NCBI RefSeq assembly: GCF_000002985.6
Contig: NC_003282.8
Span: 4,030,001-4,094,000 of the forward strand
Reading direction: 5' to 3'
Length of the DNA: 64,000 nucleotides
Source: Caenorhabditis elegans
Taxonomy: Eukaryota > Nematoda > Chromadorea > Rhabditida > Rhabditidae
Position numbers and translations under genes: made by a program. Shown here piece after piece: positions 35,905 to 47,670 of the stretch; the first letter of the stretch is position 1, and each line of letters begins with the position of its first letter. The notes under the pieces are model-generated. The model worked only from the letters and a program-made list of their open reading frames with translations, was not told where the DNA came from and searched no databases.

Positions 35905-38292
35905 ATGCACGCGGCTCTCAGATTTGGAGAGTATTTCGGATGTATTTTTACGGAAATTTCAAATCTTGTTTTGCTATATCTGATTATTACAAAGACTCCA
36001 AAAAGCTTCGGGTCTTACAAGTATCTGATGATGTCATATGCGTTGGACTCATTGATTTATGGACTCGTGGAGGTTCTTACGCTACCGGAAAGAGTATTTT
36101 AGAAATTAATGAACTGTATATCAAATAGCCGGTTTGCCAATTTGCCGTAAATTTTCATTTTCGGCAATTCACTGATTTGCCTATTTGCCAGATTTTTTAT
36201 AAAACGGAAACGCTTAAAACTGTTCCTTCATAAAATTTTTTCCAGTTTTTTAAAGATATTTTCATAGAATTTGCATAGTTTTCAAAATAGATTTAGCACT
36301 ATTTCTAGGATACAATTTTGCCGATTAAAATTAAAATTCGGAAATTTTCAAAAAAATAAAGTACTTTGCCTGTTTGCCGGAAATTTCAATTGTGGCAATT
36401 TGCCGAACTACTTTTCAATTCCGGTAATTTGCAAGAAATGTTCATTTTCGGCAAATTGTCCGGTTTGCCGGTTTGCCAATCTGCCGGAAATTTCAATTCC
36501 GGCAATTGGCCATTTTGGCGAAAATTTCAATTCCAGCAATTTGCCAATTTCGGATATTTTCGAAGTTTCCGGTTTGCGGAAACTTCAAATCCGGCAATAA
36601 CCGTCAAATTGCCGACTTGCCAATTCGCCAGCAATTTCAATTCCGTCAAATTGCCGGATTGCCGATTTGCCGGACATTTTAACCGACAAATCGGCAAATT
36701 GTGGTTTTCTACATTTTTTCTGGAAATTTCGGAATTCCAACTTTAATCGGCAAAAATGTACGCATCTTAGAAAATTCTATGAAAATATCTAAAGAAAACG
36801 GGAAAAAATTCAAAAAAGGACTGTGTTTCCGTCTTATGAAAAAATTCCTCTAAAAAAATCTTTCTTTCCGGCAAATAGTTATCTAGAAAATCGGCAATTC
36901 GGCAAATTGCCGGTACTGGAAATTTCCGGCAAACGGGCAATTTGCCACGTTTGCCGATCGGTTACTGCCGCACACTTTTCTAACACTTTCAGGTAATTCA
37001 TGCCAGCGGAGCCAGTGTCTACCTCTTCGTGGATAGCTTCCTCCGATATGAAAAATGGATCGCAAACCCTCTCGCAGCACTATACGCGTGCAGTTTTGCC
37101 CTTTGCATCACCCTCCTAGCCTCTCATTTTGTATTTCGGTACATTGCGGTTTGCCGGTACCCTTCTATGATTTAATTCGTCAGCTAGCCAAAAAACATTC
37201 CAGACCACACGATCTCCACCATCTTGAGGGCTGGAAGATGTGGAAGATTTACGTAATCCCGATTATTATCACTATTCTCTGGTACCTAGTACACGGCTAT
37301 TTTTGTGGTCCAACCGAGTTTAAGACCGAGCTTGTTAGGCAAGAAATATGGGATAATTATCAGGTGGATTTTGGGAGCGTCGGCTACTTTGGGTTCTTGT
37401 ATTTTGTAAGTGCTTAGACCATGTATGATTTTCGCAAATAAGTAGCTATTTCAGTACACCGACAATACAGGCGTCTCCAGAGCTAACTGGATAGATTTTC
37501 TTGGCACCGCAACAAACTGCACGGTTATGGTAGATAACTAGTCTAATTTTAACAATAAGGTTGATTATATTAAAGACAATTTGCACGATGGTTATGACAA
37601 TAAGCGGGTTGAAAACCTACAAGAAGATTAATGATAATAAGAGAACTATTAGTAAACGGACGAAAGAGCTGAATAAGCAGTTGTTTAGGACTCTGGTTAT
37701 ACAGGTGAGCGATTTGTATTTTGAAAAGTTTGGACAGTGCGTAGCTATAACATAATCCTGCGTAATTTTAACAAGAGCCTGTGTTATATGAACAGAGATC
37801 TGTGGATTCCCACTGGCGCAGAGTTGGGAAACTCGACTGATTGTAAATCGGCAAAAGTTTATCCGATTCAGCCTCAACACATTGTTCACTAGAACAGAAT
37901 TTTTGTTCGTCTGTTACTAAATTCAGCTTAACAAAACTGCACAAATAAAACAATTAGTTAGTTCTACCTTCAAAAAACTTGGTATAACCAAATAAGCTAA
38001 AATGGCCAATCGACGAGCTGCTGCCCATTCTGGGATAGACAGAGTCCTGTCTTCCGGTGCTGAAACTAGGAAAACTACAGATTTTCTATTCCAGACCATA
38101 ATCCCAATATTCACATTGTTCTTCCCTGTCGGAGCGATCATAGTGCTCCCAATTTTCTCTATTCCAATTCCAACTTCTGTATCAAATGTGGTAACAATGA
38201 CTAATGGTATCTATCCGGGACTTGATGCATTAGTTGTAATATTTATGATTCAGGTGTATAGGGATGCAGTGTTTTGTAAGTTTGTGGAATAA
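35905..38292 (+). CDS. Seven-transmembrane chemoreceptor, Str-like family
   Basis: Six exons join in phase: 35905-36093, 36993-37156, 37204-37405, 37455-37529, 37576-37704 and 38095-38292, about 318 residues (family usually 320-345). Landmarks of the Str/Srj superfamily are present: LLYLIITKTPKSFGSYKYLM in TM1-TM2, VIHASGASVYLFVDSF, LLASHFVFRYIAVCR at the end of TM3, LHHLEGWKMWKIY before TM4, GLKTYKKIND and a final TIIPIFTLFFPVGAI and LDALVVIFMIQVYRDAVF. Such receptors work in ciliated sensory neurons. Intron 1 (~900 bp) is filled with the CGGCAAATTGCCG repeat. The C-terminal tail is very short (stop at 38292) and the intron before exon 5 is only 46 nt, so a slightly different 3' model is possible. 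Confidence 0.8.
36110..36975. repeat. CGGCAAATTGCCGGAAATTTCAATTCCGGCAA repeat field
   Basis: Dozens of short diverged units combining CCGGCAATTTGCC with GGAAATTTCAATTC lie in tandem in the first intron of the chemoreceptor gene. The units are themselves inverted repeats (GGCAAATTGCC). The frames at 36271-36746 just translate the repeat. Confidence 0.85.
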
Positions 38293-38872
38293 TTGTTTTG
38301 CAGAAATTCCGAAGTTGAATCTGTCACAGGTAAAACAAGGAAACTAGTCGGATCGCTGAGTGTGATGACACCTGTGAAAAATAATTCATTGAATAATAAT
38401 ACGATGTCGTAGTATTTTTAAACGTTGTATCTGTGGAATGAACATATACTTTTGTAATTTGTAATCTCTCTCCAATCTGGACACCGTTTCTTTTTTTCAA
38501 AAATAATTTAAAATTAAGAAACGAACACCAAACAAGCATCCTTTGAACAATATTCATCAATTTTGCCCACTTTCAAGCCAATCAGCTGGTTAAAAAATAG
38601 GCGGAGAAAATCGCTTATTGCTCGAAGATCTCATTTTAAAAAGTTGGATTTTCATTCCCGGGTGGTAATTTTGAATTTCAGATAATTTTTAATAAAGTTT
38701 CCCCATTCACTCTACTCCATGCTAACGTGTCCATATTAATGTGTGAGCGATCTGACGTCATTCAGGTCCGTCGAGGCAGATGGGAAGGTCCATGTATAAC
38801 CCTTTCTGTCTAAAAATGATGGTCGCTAGTCTCCCACTACACCGTTCACATTACCTTCAGCCAGTTGCAGTC
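38293..38872. other. Intergenic spacer before the F-box pair
   Basis: No gene seen. The part near 38755-38790 (CAGGTCCGTCGAGGCAGATG) is repeated near 42020 (AGATCTGTCGAGGCAGTTGG), upstream of the second F-box gene, so the duplication unit includes 5' flank. Confidence 0.5.
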
Positions 38873-39891
38873 ATGACTACGCCTCTGCCCTTTCCAATAT
38901 GTCCATTGCCTAAAAAAACACTTCTTCGTGCAATCGAAACTATGAAGATTAAAGATTTGTAAGTAAAAAGTTCACAATTATTTATATGAAAATTGTTATA
39001 ATTTCAGAATATGTTTCTCGTTTACATCGAATTTCGCAAAGAATATAGTGGGAGCTTTGAATCTAAAACTTTACGATATAAAGTGCATGATGGGAGGTGA
39101 CGCACACCACCTATTGTTTAATATTTGTAAAAACATTATATACGTAACGATAGACTTTCTGTCTGAAAATTATTTAATCAGATCCAACAGACCTCCCGAT
39201 GTTGTATGCAGACTTCCAGGAATAAATGCAAAAGCTTTCTTAAATCATATTCTTGAAACTTTTCATTATCCTACGATTGACTATTTCTCATTTTCTCTGA
39301 ATACACGTGATGGTCAATGGATTTATAAAGTTCTCAATGGAATGCAAATCCAGAAAATGGGAATAGACGATGTTTACACGGACTGTGCCGAAACTGACAA
39401 AAACGCTATAATAAAGTTATCCCAACTTTCTCACAACATTAAACTTAATAATACTCATCGAGGCGATGCTCAATTTGGAGAAGAAGATTCATGGAATACT
39501 CATGGGCAACATGAAGCTTCTACGTGTGGAGTATTGGCCAAAATTTAATCTTAACGATCTACTTCTGACCAATAGTTTTGAAGTAGAGATGGTTCATCCT
39601 ACCAGTCTGCTCGATGCAAATCTGTTCTTAAAACAGTGGATCAATGGGTCAAACCCAAGGTTACGCAAACTTTCCATATCACTGGGATATGATAAAATAA
39701 CTATGAAGAGATTTGAAGAAAACGTTTTGAAGGGCATCAGTTATCAGGTGGCACCAAACAGTAGAATGAAAACATTGCCGGAAATCAAGACAGTGGTGGA
39801 AGGCGGGATTGATGTTCAACGAGTTGATGGTACAATCGCTACAATTTGTAATGTAAACGGTTGGATGAAAATGTATATGTGGGATGAATAA
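38873..39891 (+). pseudogene. F-box / FBA_2 (fbxb-like) gene with a frameshift
   Basis: Exon 1 (38873-38958) encodes MTTPLPFPICPLPKKTLLRA and IETMKIKDL, a typical F-box start, and splices in phase to 39008. The frame then reads SFTSNFAKNIVGALNLKLY and continues to a stop at 39548. From about 39430 the FBA_2-like continuation lies in the +1 frame: IHGILMGNMKLLRVEYW, then LFLKQWINGSNPRLRKLSI, and the usual ending IDVQRVDGTIATI..MYMWDE at 39891. No acceptable intron that would restore the frame was found between 39400 and 39470, so a single-base indel is likely. Such proteins are SCF-type adaptors. This copy is probably inactive unless the sequence has an error. Confidence 0.65.
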
Positions 39892-41250
39892 TTCTGGAAT
39901 CGCGATGTAATTAATGTTATAATAATAATAATAATAATAATTTATTACGCTCGCTGGGAGACGTGAAGGAATACAGAATACAAAAGTTATCATTGTTCGC
40001 TTGAACTAGAATTGGTGCAGTCGGGCAATCGTTTCCATTTCATTAGAATGTTATCCTTGTCCTTGCGTTGTCCTTGCGTAGACTCCCCCACAGTGGGCGA
40101 GCGATTCCCGAGTGAAAATAATCACGGAATGTGAATTTTGTATTTATGTGTATAATTATAATTATGTAACGTGTATAATTATGTATTTATTGCTTTTTCA
40201 AACTGTTGTGTTTTTCATGTCTACTAATTTTTTTAAATTTTTCAAAAAAAAAAATATTTCCAAAAAGCTTCCACGTTGTTTGATAGACCCTAAAACCCCC
40301 AAAAACAATTTCTAATCGCTCAGAACCACGTTCATTTCCTTGACCTAGAATTCGGCGAAAAAATGTACTGAAACACTTTCAGATGGCGATTTCAGGGGTT
40401 CACAGTTGAGTTCCGCCGCTGAAATTTTTGTGGTGATCTAGGCTAAACATAAGCTTTCAAATGAGATACGTCTCAATTTAAAGTCCAGGACTAGATTGGC
40501 TTCCTTTCCTTGTAAATGTCATAATTAGTTTTTCTACGTATTATATTAACCTTTAAAACTCCTATTTCTTTACTTGCTATCACAATTATGTAATCCCAAA
40601 TTGATGAATAAATTGAAGATTGCAGATTTTCGCTGGAGAAAAATCTAAAACGTTAATTGAAAATTCAAAATCCGCGCAAAATCGGTAAATTACATTACAC
40701 AATTCCTAAAAACGCGAAACAAATGTGAGCAGGCGTTTAGAATATCTTACACACTTACGATAGTTAATTTTTTGAAGTCCCGCTACCCAAATTCTAACGT
40801 TTAATAATTTCCGGTACTTTTCCGATTTCTGCCCCCCCCCCCCCCAAAATGTCAACATATTTTCAATTCTGAGGATGCTTGTCAACAATATTATGAATCA
40901 AAATATTGAAAATAAAAATAGGCAAAAAATGTTGTCCCCGCGAAACAAATTCCCGCGAATTCTGGAGTTCGTGAGGTGTCGCGCAAGCGCGCTCCAATAA
41001 TTATGAGCACTCCAGGAGGCCGTTTTACAGTAGTTCTTGTACCCTAGCGGAAAAGAGACGGAGGGGGATTGACGGATATCGACGATAGAGGTCGTGATTC
41101 TTCTCTTTTTGTGAGCGACTGGTGGTTGCTCTATTCCTGGGTGACTGGTTGTTACCCCTGCTTTTTTTTTTGTTTTTTCTTCATTATATTTTTGCTAATT
41201 CATCAAAATAACACAGAGCTGCACTCAAACAGGTAAACAGGTAGCAAGCT
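39892..41250. other. Spacer with an ATT repeat and a C14 tract
   Basis: No gene seen. There is a short (AAT)n run near 39920, a C14 tract at 40832-40845, and a block near 40738-40800 (ATATCTTACACACTTACGAT, CTACCCAAATTCTAACGTTT) duplicated near 41925-41985. Confidence 0.5.
40832..40845. repeat. Homopolymer C14 (G14 on minus strand)
   Basis: Fourteen consecutive C. Long G/C tracts of this kind are prone to deletion in worms lacking the DOG-1/FANCJ helicase. Confidence 0.9.
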
Positions 41251-41255
41251 GCTCC

Positions 41256-41588
41256 CTCACCGACCCACAAAAAGGCTTACGAATCATTCAAACGAACATT
41301 CCGAAATTCTCGGAGGGAAATGGAGCTCAACTTCGGAAGTGGCTGCAGAATTACACCAAAGTTTTTTTCGACTGGGAATTCCAAAGGACACTGGAGCACG
41401 TCTACTTCTGTTCTGCCTCGAGAGCGCGACAAAAACTCATTTTGAAGGCCTTGATTCTCAAAGTGCAGACCTGGGAGCTAGCTTCACAACAATTGACCGA
41501 TGCTTTCAACATGCCAGGAAAAATCGAAATCACTCAATGTGAGTTGTCAGATCTGCAAACTCCGAGTGAAACGAGCCGAAAGAATTGA
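41256..41588 (+). pseudogene. Gag-like fragment, degenerate
   Basis: An open frame without a start codon reads RIIQTNIPKFSEGNGAQLRK, WLQNYTKVFFDWEFQRTLEH, VYFCSASRARQKLILKAL and VQTWELASQQLTDAFNMPGK. The order IPKF..WL..Y...F..W....RL..L.FC..GRAR....L is the usual shape of a retrotransposon Gag (Cer/BEL/Gypsy type). No protease, polymerase or LTR is nearby, so it would be an isolated remnant. A host gene exon is the alternative, as a lysine-rich tail with a separate frame follows to 41670. Confidence 0.35.
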
Positions 41589-42312
41589 TCGACTTCGAAA
41601 GCAGAAAAAGGAAGAAAAAATAAGGAAATCGACGATGACGTCCTAGTGGCGGCAATGACAAAATTGTTGGATACAGCAGTCATTCAAACCTTATAGTTCA
41701 GTTCTATTGTTTACTATTCACTCTACTACTATTATTGCATTTTTTATCTGTGTTTGTAGAGTAGGGGTCCTTTTTTAACCAAATGTATTAAATAAAAAAT
41801 TTAGCAATAATAAACATATAAAGAGTTCATACGTTTATTATACACTTGAGATCGATGAATCAGCAGAAGTTATCAAGTTTTACCAAAGGCCCTCGTTGTT
41901 AGTAAACACAACTGTATCGAATATCTTACACACTTACGCTATTTCATACAATTTATAAGTTCGGCTACCCTAATTCTAACGTATACTGTTTTCCTAAGGG
42001 CCCTCTGTCGTCATTAAGATCTGTCGAGGCAGTTGGGACACCCATCAAACGTCTACAAATGATGACGTAGACAGTTGCTACATACGCTAATATCAATCGA
42101 TGACGTAGCATTCCTAGCTAGTCTCCCACAATACATATTTGCCTCATTACTTTCAGTCGGCCTTGAACAGCATCGATCACGTTGCAAATGTTCGAGCAAC
42201 CCACTCAGAAGACACTTTATCGATCTAGACGCGGCAGGCTGTAAATGGACAACGCTGTAACTAGTTCTTGTCAACTCCTCATTCTTCTCTGCCAGTACCT
42301 TCAGTTGCAATC

Positions 42313-42820
42313 ATGACTCACCCGTTCCCAATTTGTTGCCTCCCAGCAAAATCACTTCGTCGAACTCTTGAACATATGGAGATTATTCATTTGTAAGTTT
42401 AAACGTATTCTCTAACTATAACATTCTTGAAATTTCTGAATTAGTTTCTCATTCACCTCAAAATTCGCTAAAAATCAAGTGAAATCACTGAATATTAAAC
42501 TGCACTGTGTGAATTTAATTGGGGACGAAGAATGTACATTATTTCTACCAAACCATAGAGGTTGCATTTGTATTAATTATGATTTGAGGTCTGAAACTTA
42601 TTCGCTCAAATTTCGGTCTTTCAATGTTGCATGCAAACTCTCGGGAAATCCCAGGAAGGAAACGTTTTTGAAGCATTTACTTGAGGTTTTCCATCGCCCT
42701 ATAATTGATAATTTGACATTATCGAGCAAAAAATGCGACCTACAATGGATAAACTCAACGTTTCAAGGATTGAAGATCAGGAGAAAACAAAATTCAGTGG
42801 CGATAACTTCGACGACTTGA
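42313..42820 (+). CDS. Truncated F-box protein, tandem paralogue
   Basis: Exon 1 (42313-42392) encodes MTHPFPICCLPAKSLRRTLE and HMEIIHL. Exon 2 (42445-42820) continues FSFTSKFAKNQVKSLNIKLH and FLKHLLEVFHRPIIDN, ending ITSTT. The 151-residue product parallels the N-terminal half of the F-box protein at 38.9 kb, including the matching exon border and phase, but it stops before the FBA_2 region. The 5' flank is duplicated too. It could be a functional F-box-only protein or a 3'-truncated duplicate. The truncation favours the latter. Confidence 0.6.
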
Positions 42821-43099
42821 ATGCACCATAGCTTTTTTTAATATATTGTCAAGCCGTTTTTCAATATGTAGTTGTATTTCTGGAAAAATTATGTAATCCT
42901 TCCCTTCCAAAAACAGCAACAACACACCAAATAAGTAAACACAGCACTAGCAAAGTTCTTGAACACTTTCTGCATACAATTGATATTGTCTGGCGTTTTT
43001 ATTACATGCTCATGTGTGTGAAAATTGATATGTTGTTGAAGTTCAACTAGATCGAGAACATTTTCAGTGCAAGGTTTCATTTTTTCGGTATAAGAATAG

Positions 43100-43175
43100 C
43101 TAGGGCTTTAATGTACTATGGCTTGAGGTCAAAGGCCTGGCAGGCGTTTTAGCGCCTGCATGGAAGCCTTAAGCA
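43100..43175. repeat. CAGGCG-type repeat copy
   Basis: Contains GGTCAAAGGCCTGGCAGGCG and TTTTAGCGCCTGCATGGAAG, an internal-hairpin member of the family also seen at 23.8-24.65, 48.3-48.45 and 49.3-49.4 kb. Confidence 0.6.
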
Positions 43176-43302
43176 TAGCACTTCTACAAAATGTATTGCA
43201 AGAAACACATCGAAATATAAAACCAACGTTTCATTTTATCCAAACGTTTTATCCAAAACAATACCGTATTTTGTTAGGACTGTTAGAGCAAATACGACGA
43301 AT

Positions 43303-44694
43303 TCAAAACTTCACAACTGCATCGGGAAACCGGCAGTGGGTGGAAATCGTTGAAATACATGGCTCGAGCATCCAAATAAACCTGCAAAAGGCCACTTTGC
43401 TACAAACAAGACCACAGACACTTTTAGTTCTTTGCTCTGAGCCTGTTTAGGCAGCTGCCTGAACTCGACTCACCACTCGTGTTCGTCGTGGAATTTCCCG
43501 TAGGTGTAGTACTTGGTGCATTTTCTGTTTGATGACGGGATTTTGTTGAGCACCTGGATGTGGGAAGAAAAAGAGTATAGTTTACACCAATTCAAAAACT
43601 CACGTGAACCTCATAGTCCTTCGGACATCTTATTGGGCACACAATGCGCTTCTTATTCCCACTATTTTCATCAGTTGGCTCCCTACGGCACAGGCTATTA
43701 ATATTCAAGTCGAGGTTTTGCAATTTTGTATCCGGAGCTGTCAGGAAACACGTGTCAACTCCATTTTCCACGTGACATGTTAGAGTTCGGTTTTCTGGAA
43801 AATATAATTTTTGAGTTTAAAGGTGGAGTAGCTCCTGTGGGGATTTTGTCTAAATGCACCTATAATGATCCAAAACAACCGAATATCATAATAAAACACT
43901 CCAAAAAATTTTAGATTTTTCATAATTTTAGGTCAAAGTTTTGGCAAATTGCCAAAATTTTGAAAAATACGAGCTTTTGAGAAAATTTAAAGAAACGTCA
44001 CATGTTTCGACCCCTACAATGTTTCAATACAAATAATTTAAACAAAATTAAAACACAAAAAGTGTCGAAACAGATTTTTTTTCGGTCGACTTCCAAAATG
44101 ATGAGTGGCAAAAACTGAGTAATTGACACTTTTGGACATTAAATAAAATATTTTCAAAAAAAATTTGGAAAGTTTTATCATGATATTTGGTCATTTTGGG
44201 ACGAAATGAGTGGTTTTTAACAATTCCCCACTGGCACTACTCCACCTTTAATGGCATGTTGGCTTACATAAATAAACTTACTAACTAATGCACCCACTGA
44301 TTTACGATATAATTTCTATTAGTATTACATGCAATACTAATTTCGGGTCAACTATACTTGGCAATAGTTATTTTTGATGGCTTATTCAGAATTTGAGTTT
44401 GCTAGTTTTTACAAACAAAAACGCATTTTCTTTTGTGGAAAACCTGGTTTATTGTAAGACAAAACCTCTAATTCGAATTTTTGAAGAATAATGAAGAAAT
44501 CCTCGGAAAATGAAGTACTATTAAATATACTATGCGTCATACTAATGAATAAGATACGATAAACTGTTCTTACCAAACGTTGGTGAACAACAGAGAAAAT
44601 ACTAAAAAAAACACTACTCACCATATCGAAAAGCCGCATCACAAAACTTTGATGATAATGTTAAAACTAAGAGAATCCACAAACACGCAGTCAT
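43303..44694 (-). CDS. Small secreted cysteine-containing protein
   Basis: Four minus-strand exons join in phase: 44622-44694, 43604-43794, 43474-43553 and 43303-43399, giving 146 residues. The N-terminus MTACLWILLVLTLSSKFCDA is a clear signal peptide. The mature part has scattered cysteines (RTLTCHVENGVDTCFL, RIVCPIRCPKDYEV, NRKCTKYYTYGKF) and an NR[T] glycosylation motif near its start. The last junction is the least certain: without it the third exon reads straight to a TGA after HDEHEW at 43470. I do not recognise the family. Intron 1 is about 830 bp of AT-rich sequence. Confidence 0.7.
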
Positions 44695-45727
44695 TGTTAG
44701 GATTATAACATTGAATATGCGGGATAATAATATAACGAATATGATATATTGATAACCAAATGGAACCGGTTTTCGACGACGATATCCTTATCCGTTAAGC
44801 ATTGAGTACAAAGCATGAGACACACTATAATAATTATTATTATTTGATACGTTTATTTGAGCACCTTATTTGAGCATTCAGGAACCGATCTATGCAATTG
44901 TTTTAGTGCTCAAAGATATGCCACCCATGACTGCAAAATAGGCTTGCCAGAATGAAAAAATATATTGATTTGAGTTAAAATTCAAGACTTCTCAAACGGT
45001 TAAGAGTTCGAAAATACAAAAAAAAAAGTTAATCGAAAACACATGTTGCTCAATTTGTTCAATAACTTCCTCGTAAGCCAGAGAGACTTTTAAAAAGGCA
45101 GAAGCACAATCATTTCTCGGAAATTCTACGGTTTCTACTGTTGCTTATTGCCTTTTCAAGATCAGAATTACAAATTTTGAGATTCTAGCAAAAATATGTC
45201 ATTTTTCCAAAAATTTGAACCAGTAAAACTTTTTATTTTGAAAATTTTCAGAACATTTCATTACGAAGTTCGTTAGTTTTGGGCCAAGTAGAGATACTTT
45301 CCGACGTTGGAATTTTTCAGCGCCGTCCTGACGAGGTTTCTTGCAGGAATTTGAAACGAAAGTCCGGAAGAGGTCGTCATTATGAGTCAAACCAAATCAA
45401 ACATCCAAATATTATTATTATTATTTTCACCACGCTCTAACGCACCAAAATCTGATCGCCTAACAACCTCCACCGCCTAATAACAAAATTAAGTGATCGT
45501 TCTCTGTGAAACAAGGGGGAGTTTCCCCTGTACACATAACCGTCTATTCAAGGCTTCCAGAAGTTTTTTGAGACAGATCTACATCCTTGTCTCTCTTGCA
45601 TTGGCTGTCCAAATAAAGCGTGTGTGCTGACTCATGTAAAAGTGGGTGGGGTCAAAATTCAGCATCAGAATTTTTTGGAGTATTTAAGTGGCCGGAGTTG
45701 ATGGTAGGGTGTATCACATTTTCCAGG
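44695..45727. other. Spacer upstream of pqn-75
   Basis: No gene seen. Contains short TAA/ATT runs (near 44830 and 45412) and a TATTTAAG about 45 bp upstream of the pqn-75 start. Confidence 0.5.
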
Positions 45728-47609
45728 ATGGTAAAACATCTGTTTATTATATTGGCAGCGACGGCCGCCGTGGTGGCTCAACAGGTGGGGTTTGCTCCGT
45801 TGGCTCTGGGCTCTAGGCTTGGAGTTTTGGGCTGCAGCCGTATTTTGGTACGGCTCAGCTATTTGTGTTAGAGCAGTAGTCCTTTACCAATTTCTCGTTT
45901 TTCAGAGCAACTTCGGAGGTCAACAGCAAGAGCAAAGTGGATTCGGAAGCCAAAGCGGCTTTGGAAATAACCAGGGAAGCCAGGGAGGCTTTGGTGGAAA
46001 TCAAGGTGGATTCTCAGGATCCCCACAGCAGGGAGGTTTCGGAGGACGCGTAAGATTAAAGATTTATGAAATCCCGGACAAGTTTAAGATTTCAGACCGG
46101 ATCACCACCACCATTCGGAGGATTCTCAGGAGCTCCACAAGGATTCGGAGGCAATCAGGGAGGATTCGGTGGACAGGTTAGTATGGGAGTGTCTGTTTGA
46201 TCAGCTTTTCTTGCAAAATTGTTCTTTTACAGACTGGATTCTCCGGAGCCCCACAAGGATTCGGTAACAACCAACAAGGCGGATTCGGTGGAAACCAAGG
46301 AAACCAGGGAGGATTCGGTGGACGCGTAAGATTAAAGATTTATGAAACCCCGGACAAGTTTAAGATTTCAGACCGGATCACCACCACCATTCGGAGGATT
46401 CTCAGGAGCTCCACAAGGATTCGGAGGCAATCAGGGAGGATTCGGTGGACAGGTTAGTATGGGGGTGTCTGTTTGATCAGCTTTTCTTGCAAAATTGCTC
46501 TTTTCCAGACTGGATTCTCCGAAGCCCCACAAGGATTCGGTAACAACCAACAAGGCGGATTCGGTGGAAACCAAGGAAACCAGGGAGGATTCGGTGGACA
46601 AAACGGACAAAACGGACAGAACACCGGAAACAATGGAGGATTCGGTGGAAACCAAGGTGTAACTGCTAGCGGATTCGGAGGCCAACAGCAAGGATTCGGT
46701 CAACAACAGCAAACACAGAACGGATTCCGAGGAAAACGTCAAGCTCCACCAGCTGGATCACCACCACCACCTCCTCCACCAAAAGGATCTCCACCACTAG
46801 CTGGATCTGGATCCCCACCTCCACCACCAGCGGCTGGCTCACCACCACCGCCACGGACCGGATCTCCTCCACCACCACCAACCGGTTCTCCCCCACCACC
46901 GCCAGCTGGAGGTTCCCCACCACCACCAAGAGCCGGCTCCCCTCCACCACCACCACCACCAAGAGGATCTCCTCCAACAGGATCTCTTCCACCACCACAA
47001 GCCGGAGGATCACCCCCACCAGCTGGAACTGGATCCCCTCCACCACCACCACGTCAAAAGCGTCAGGCTCCTGAAAGATCACCACCAACTGGATCTCCTC
47101 CAACTGGAAGCCCACCTACAGGCCGCCCACCACGTGGAGGACCAGGAAAGTCTAGCGAAGAGTCGTCGGAATCCCGTGAAGGACCACGTGGAGGACCACG
47201 CGGAGGACCACGCGGTGGACCAAGAAAATCCAGCGAAGAGTCATCAGAGTCTCGTGAAGAACCAAGAGGTCCACGAAGATCTCCACCAACCGGAAGCCCA
47301 CCAACAGGATCTCCTCCAACTGGACGTCCACCACGTGGATCTCCACCAACTGGATCCCCTCCAACCGGCCTTCCATCTCGCCAGAAACGTCAGGCTCCAG
47401 AAGACCGACCAACCGGATCGCCACCAACTGGATCACCACCAACAGGACGTCCACATCGTGGAGGACCAGGAAAATCTGAGTCGTCTGAATCCCGTGAAGG
47501 ACCAAGAGGACCACGTAGATCACCACCAACTGGATCGCCACCAACTGGAAGCCCACCAACCGGTGCCCCACCAAAGAAGGGATTCTTCGCTTCTCTTTTT
47601 GATTTCTAA
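45728..47609 (+). CDS. pqn-75: Secreted Gly/Gln- and Pro-rich repeat protein PQN-75
   Basis: Six exons join in phase: 45728-45784, 45906-46049, 46096-46176, 46233-46325, 46372-46452 and 46509-47609, giving 518 residues. A signal peptide (MVKHLFIILAATAAVVAQQ) precedes a GFGGNQGG-type Gly/Asn/Gln-rich domain (about residues 20-205), then a long SPPPPP/SPPTGSPPTG proline-rich domain. Three RGKRQAP/RQKRQAP sites look like proprotein cleavage motifs, and acidic KSSEESSESRE blocks are interspersed. This matches what I recall of PQN-75, a pharyngeal-gland secreted protein resembling salivary proline-rich proteins. Exons 3 to 6 contain a recent 276-bp tandem duplication. A trans-splice-type TTCCAG sits just before the ATG. 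AATAAA follows the stop at about 47622. Confidence 0.85.
46050..46601 (+). repeat. 276-bp tandem duplication inside pqn-75
   Basis: The block 46050-46325 (intron, exon 3, intron, exon 4) is repeated at 46326-46601 with only a few differences in exons and introns alike (GGATTCTCCGGAGCCCC against GGATTCTCCGAAGCCCC). Confidence 0.85.
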
Positions 47610-47670
47610 TTGTACCATTTTTGAATAAATTTGTAGAAAAAAATAATCGCAATTCTTTATTCAAAAAATG

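Noticed and set aside
36271-36746. Protein-like frames (FAGNFNSGNLP)
   Set aside because: Translation of the CGGCAAATTGCCGG repeat in an intron; the same peptide style appears on the minus strand at 54.2-54.86 kb.
46431-47664. Long minus-strand and alternative-frame ORFs opposite pqn-75
   Set aside because: Shadow frames of the low-complexity Gly/Pro-rich coding sequence; codon pattern and splicing support only the pqn-75 frame.
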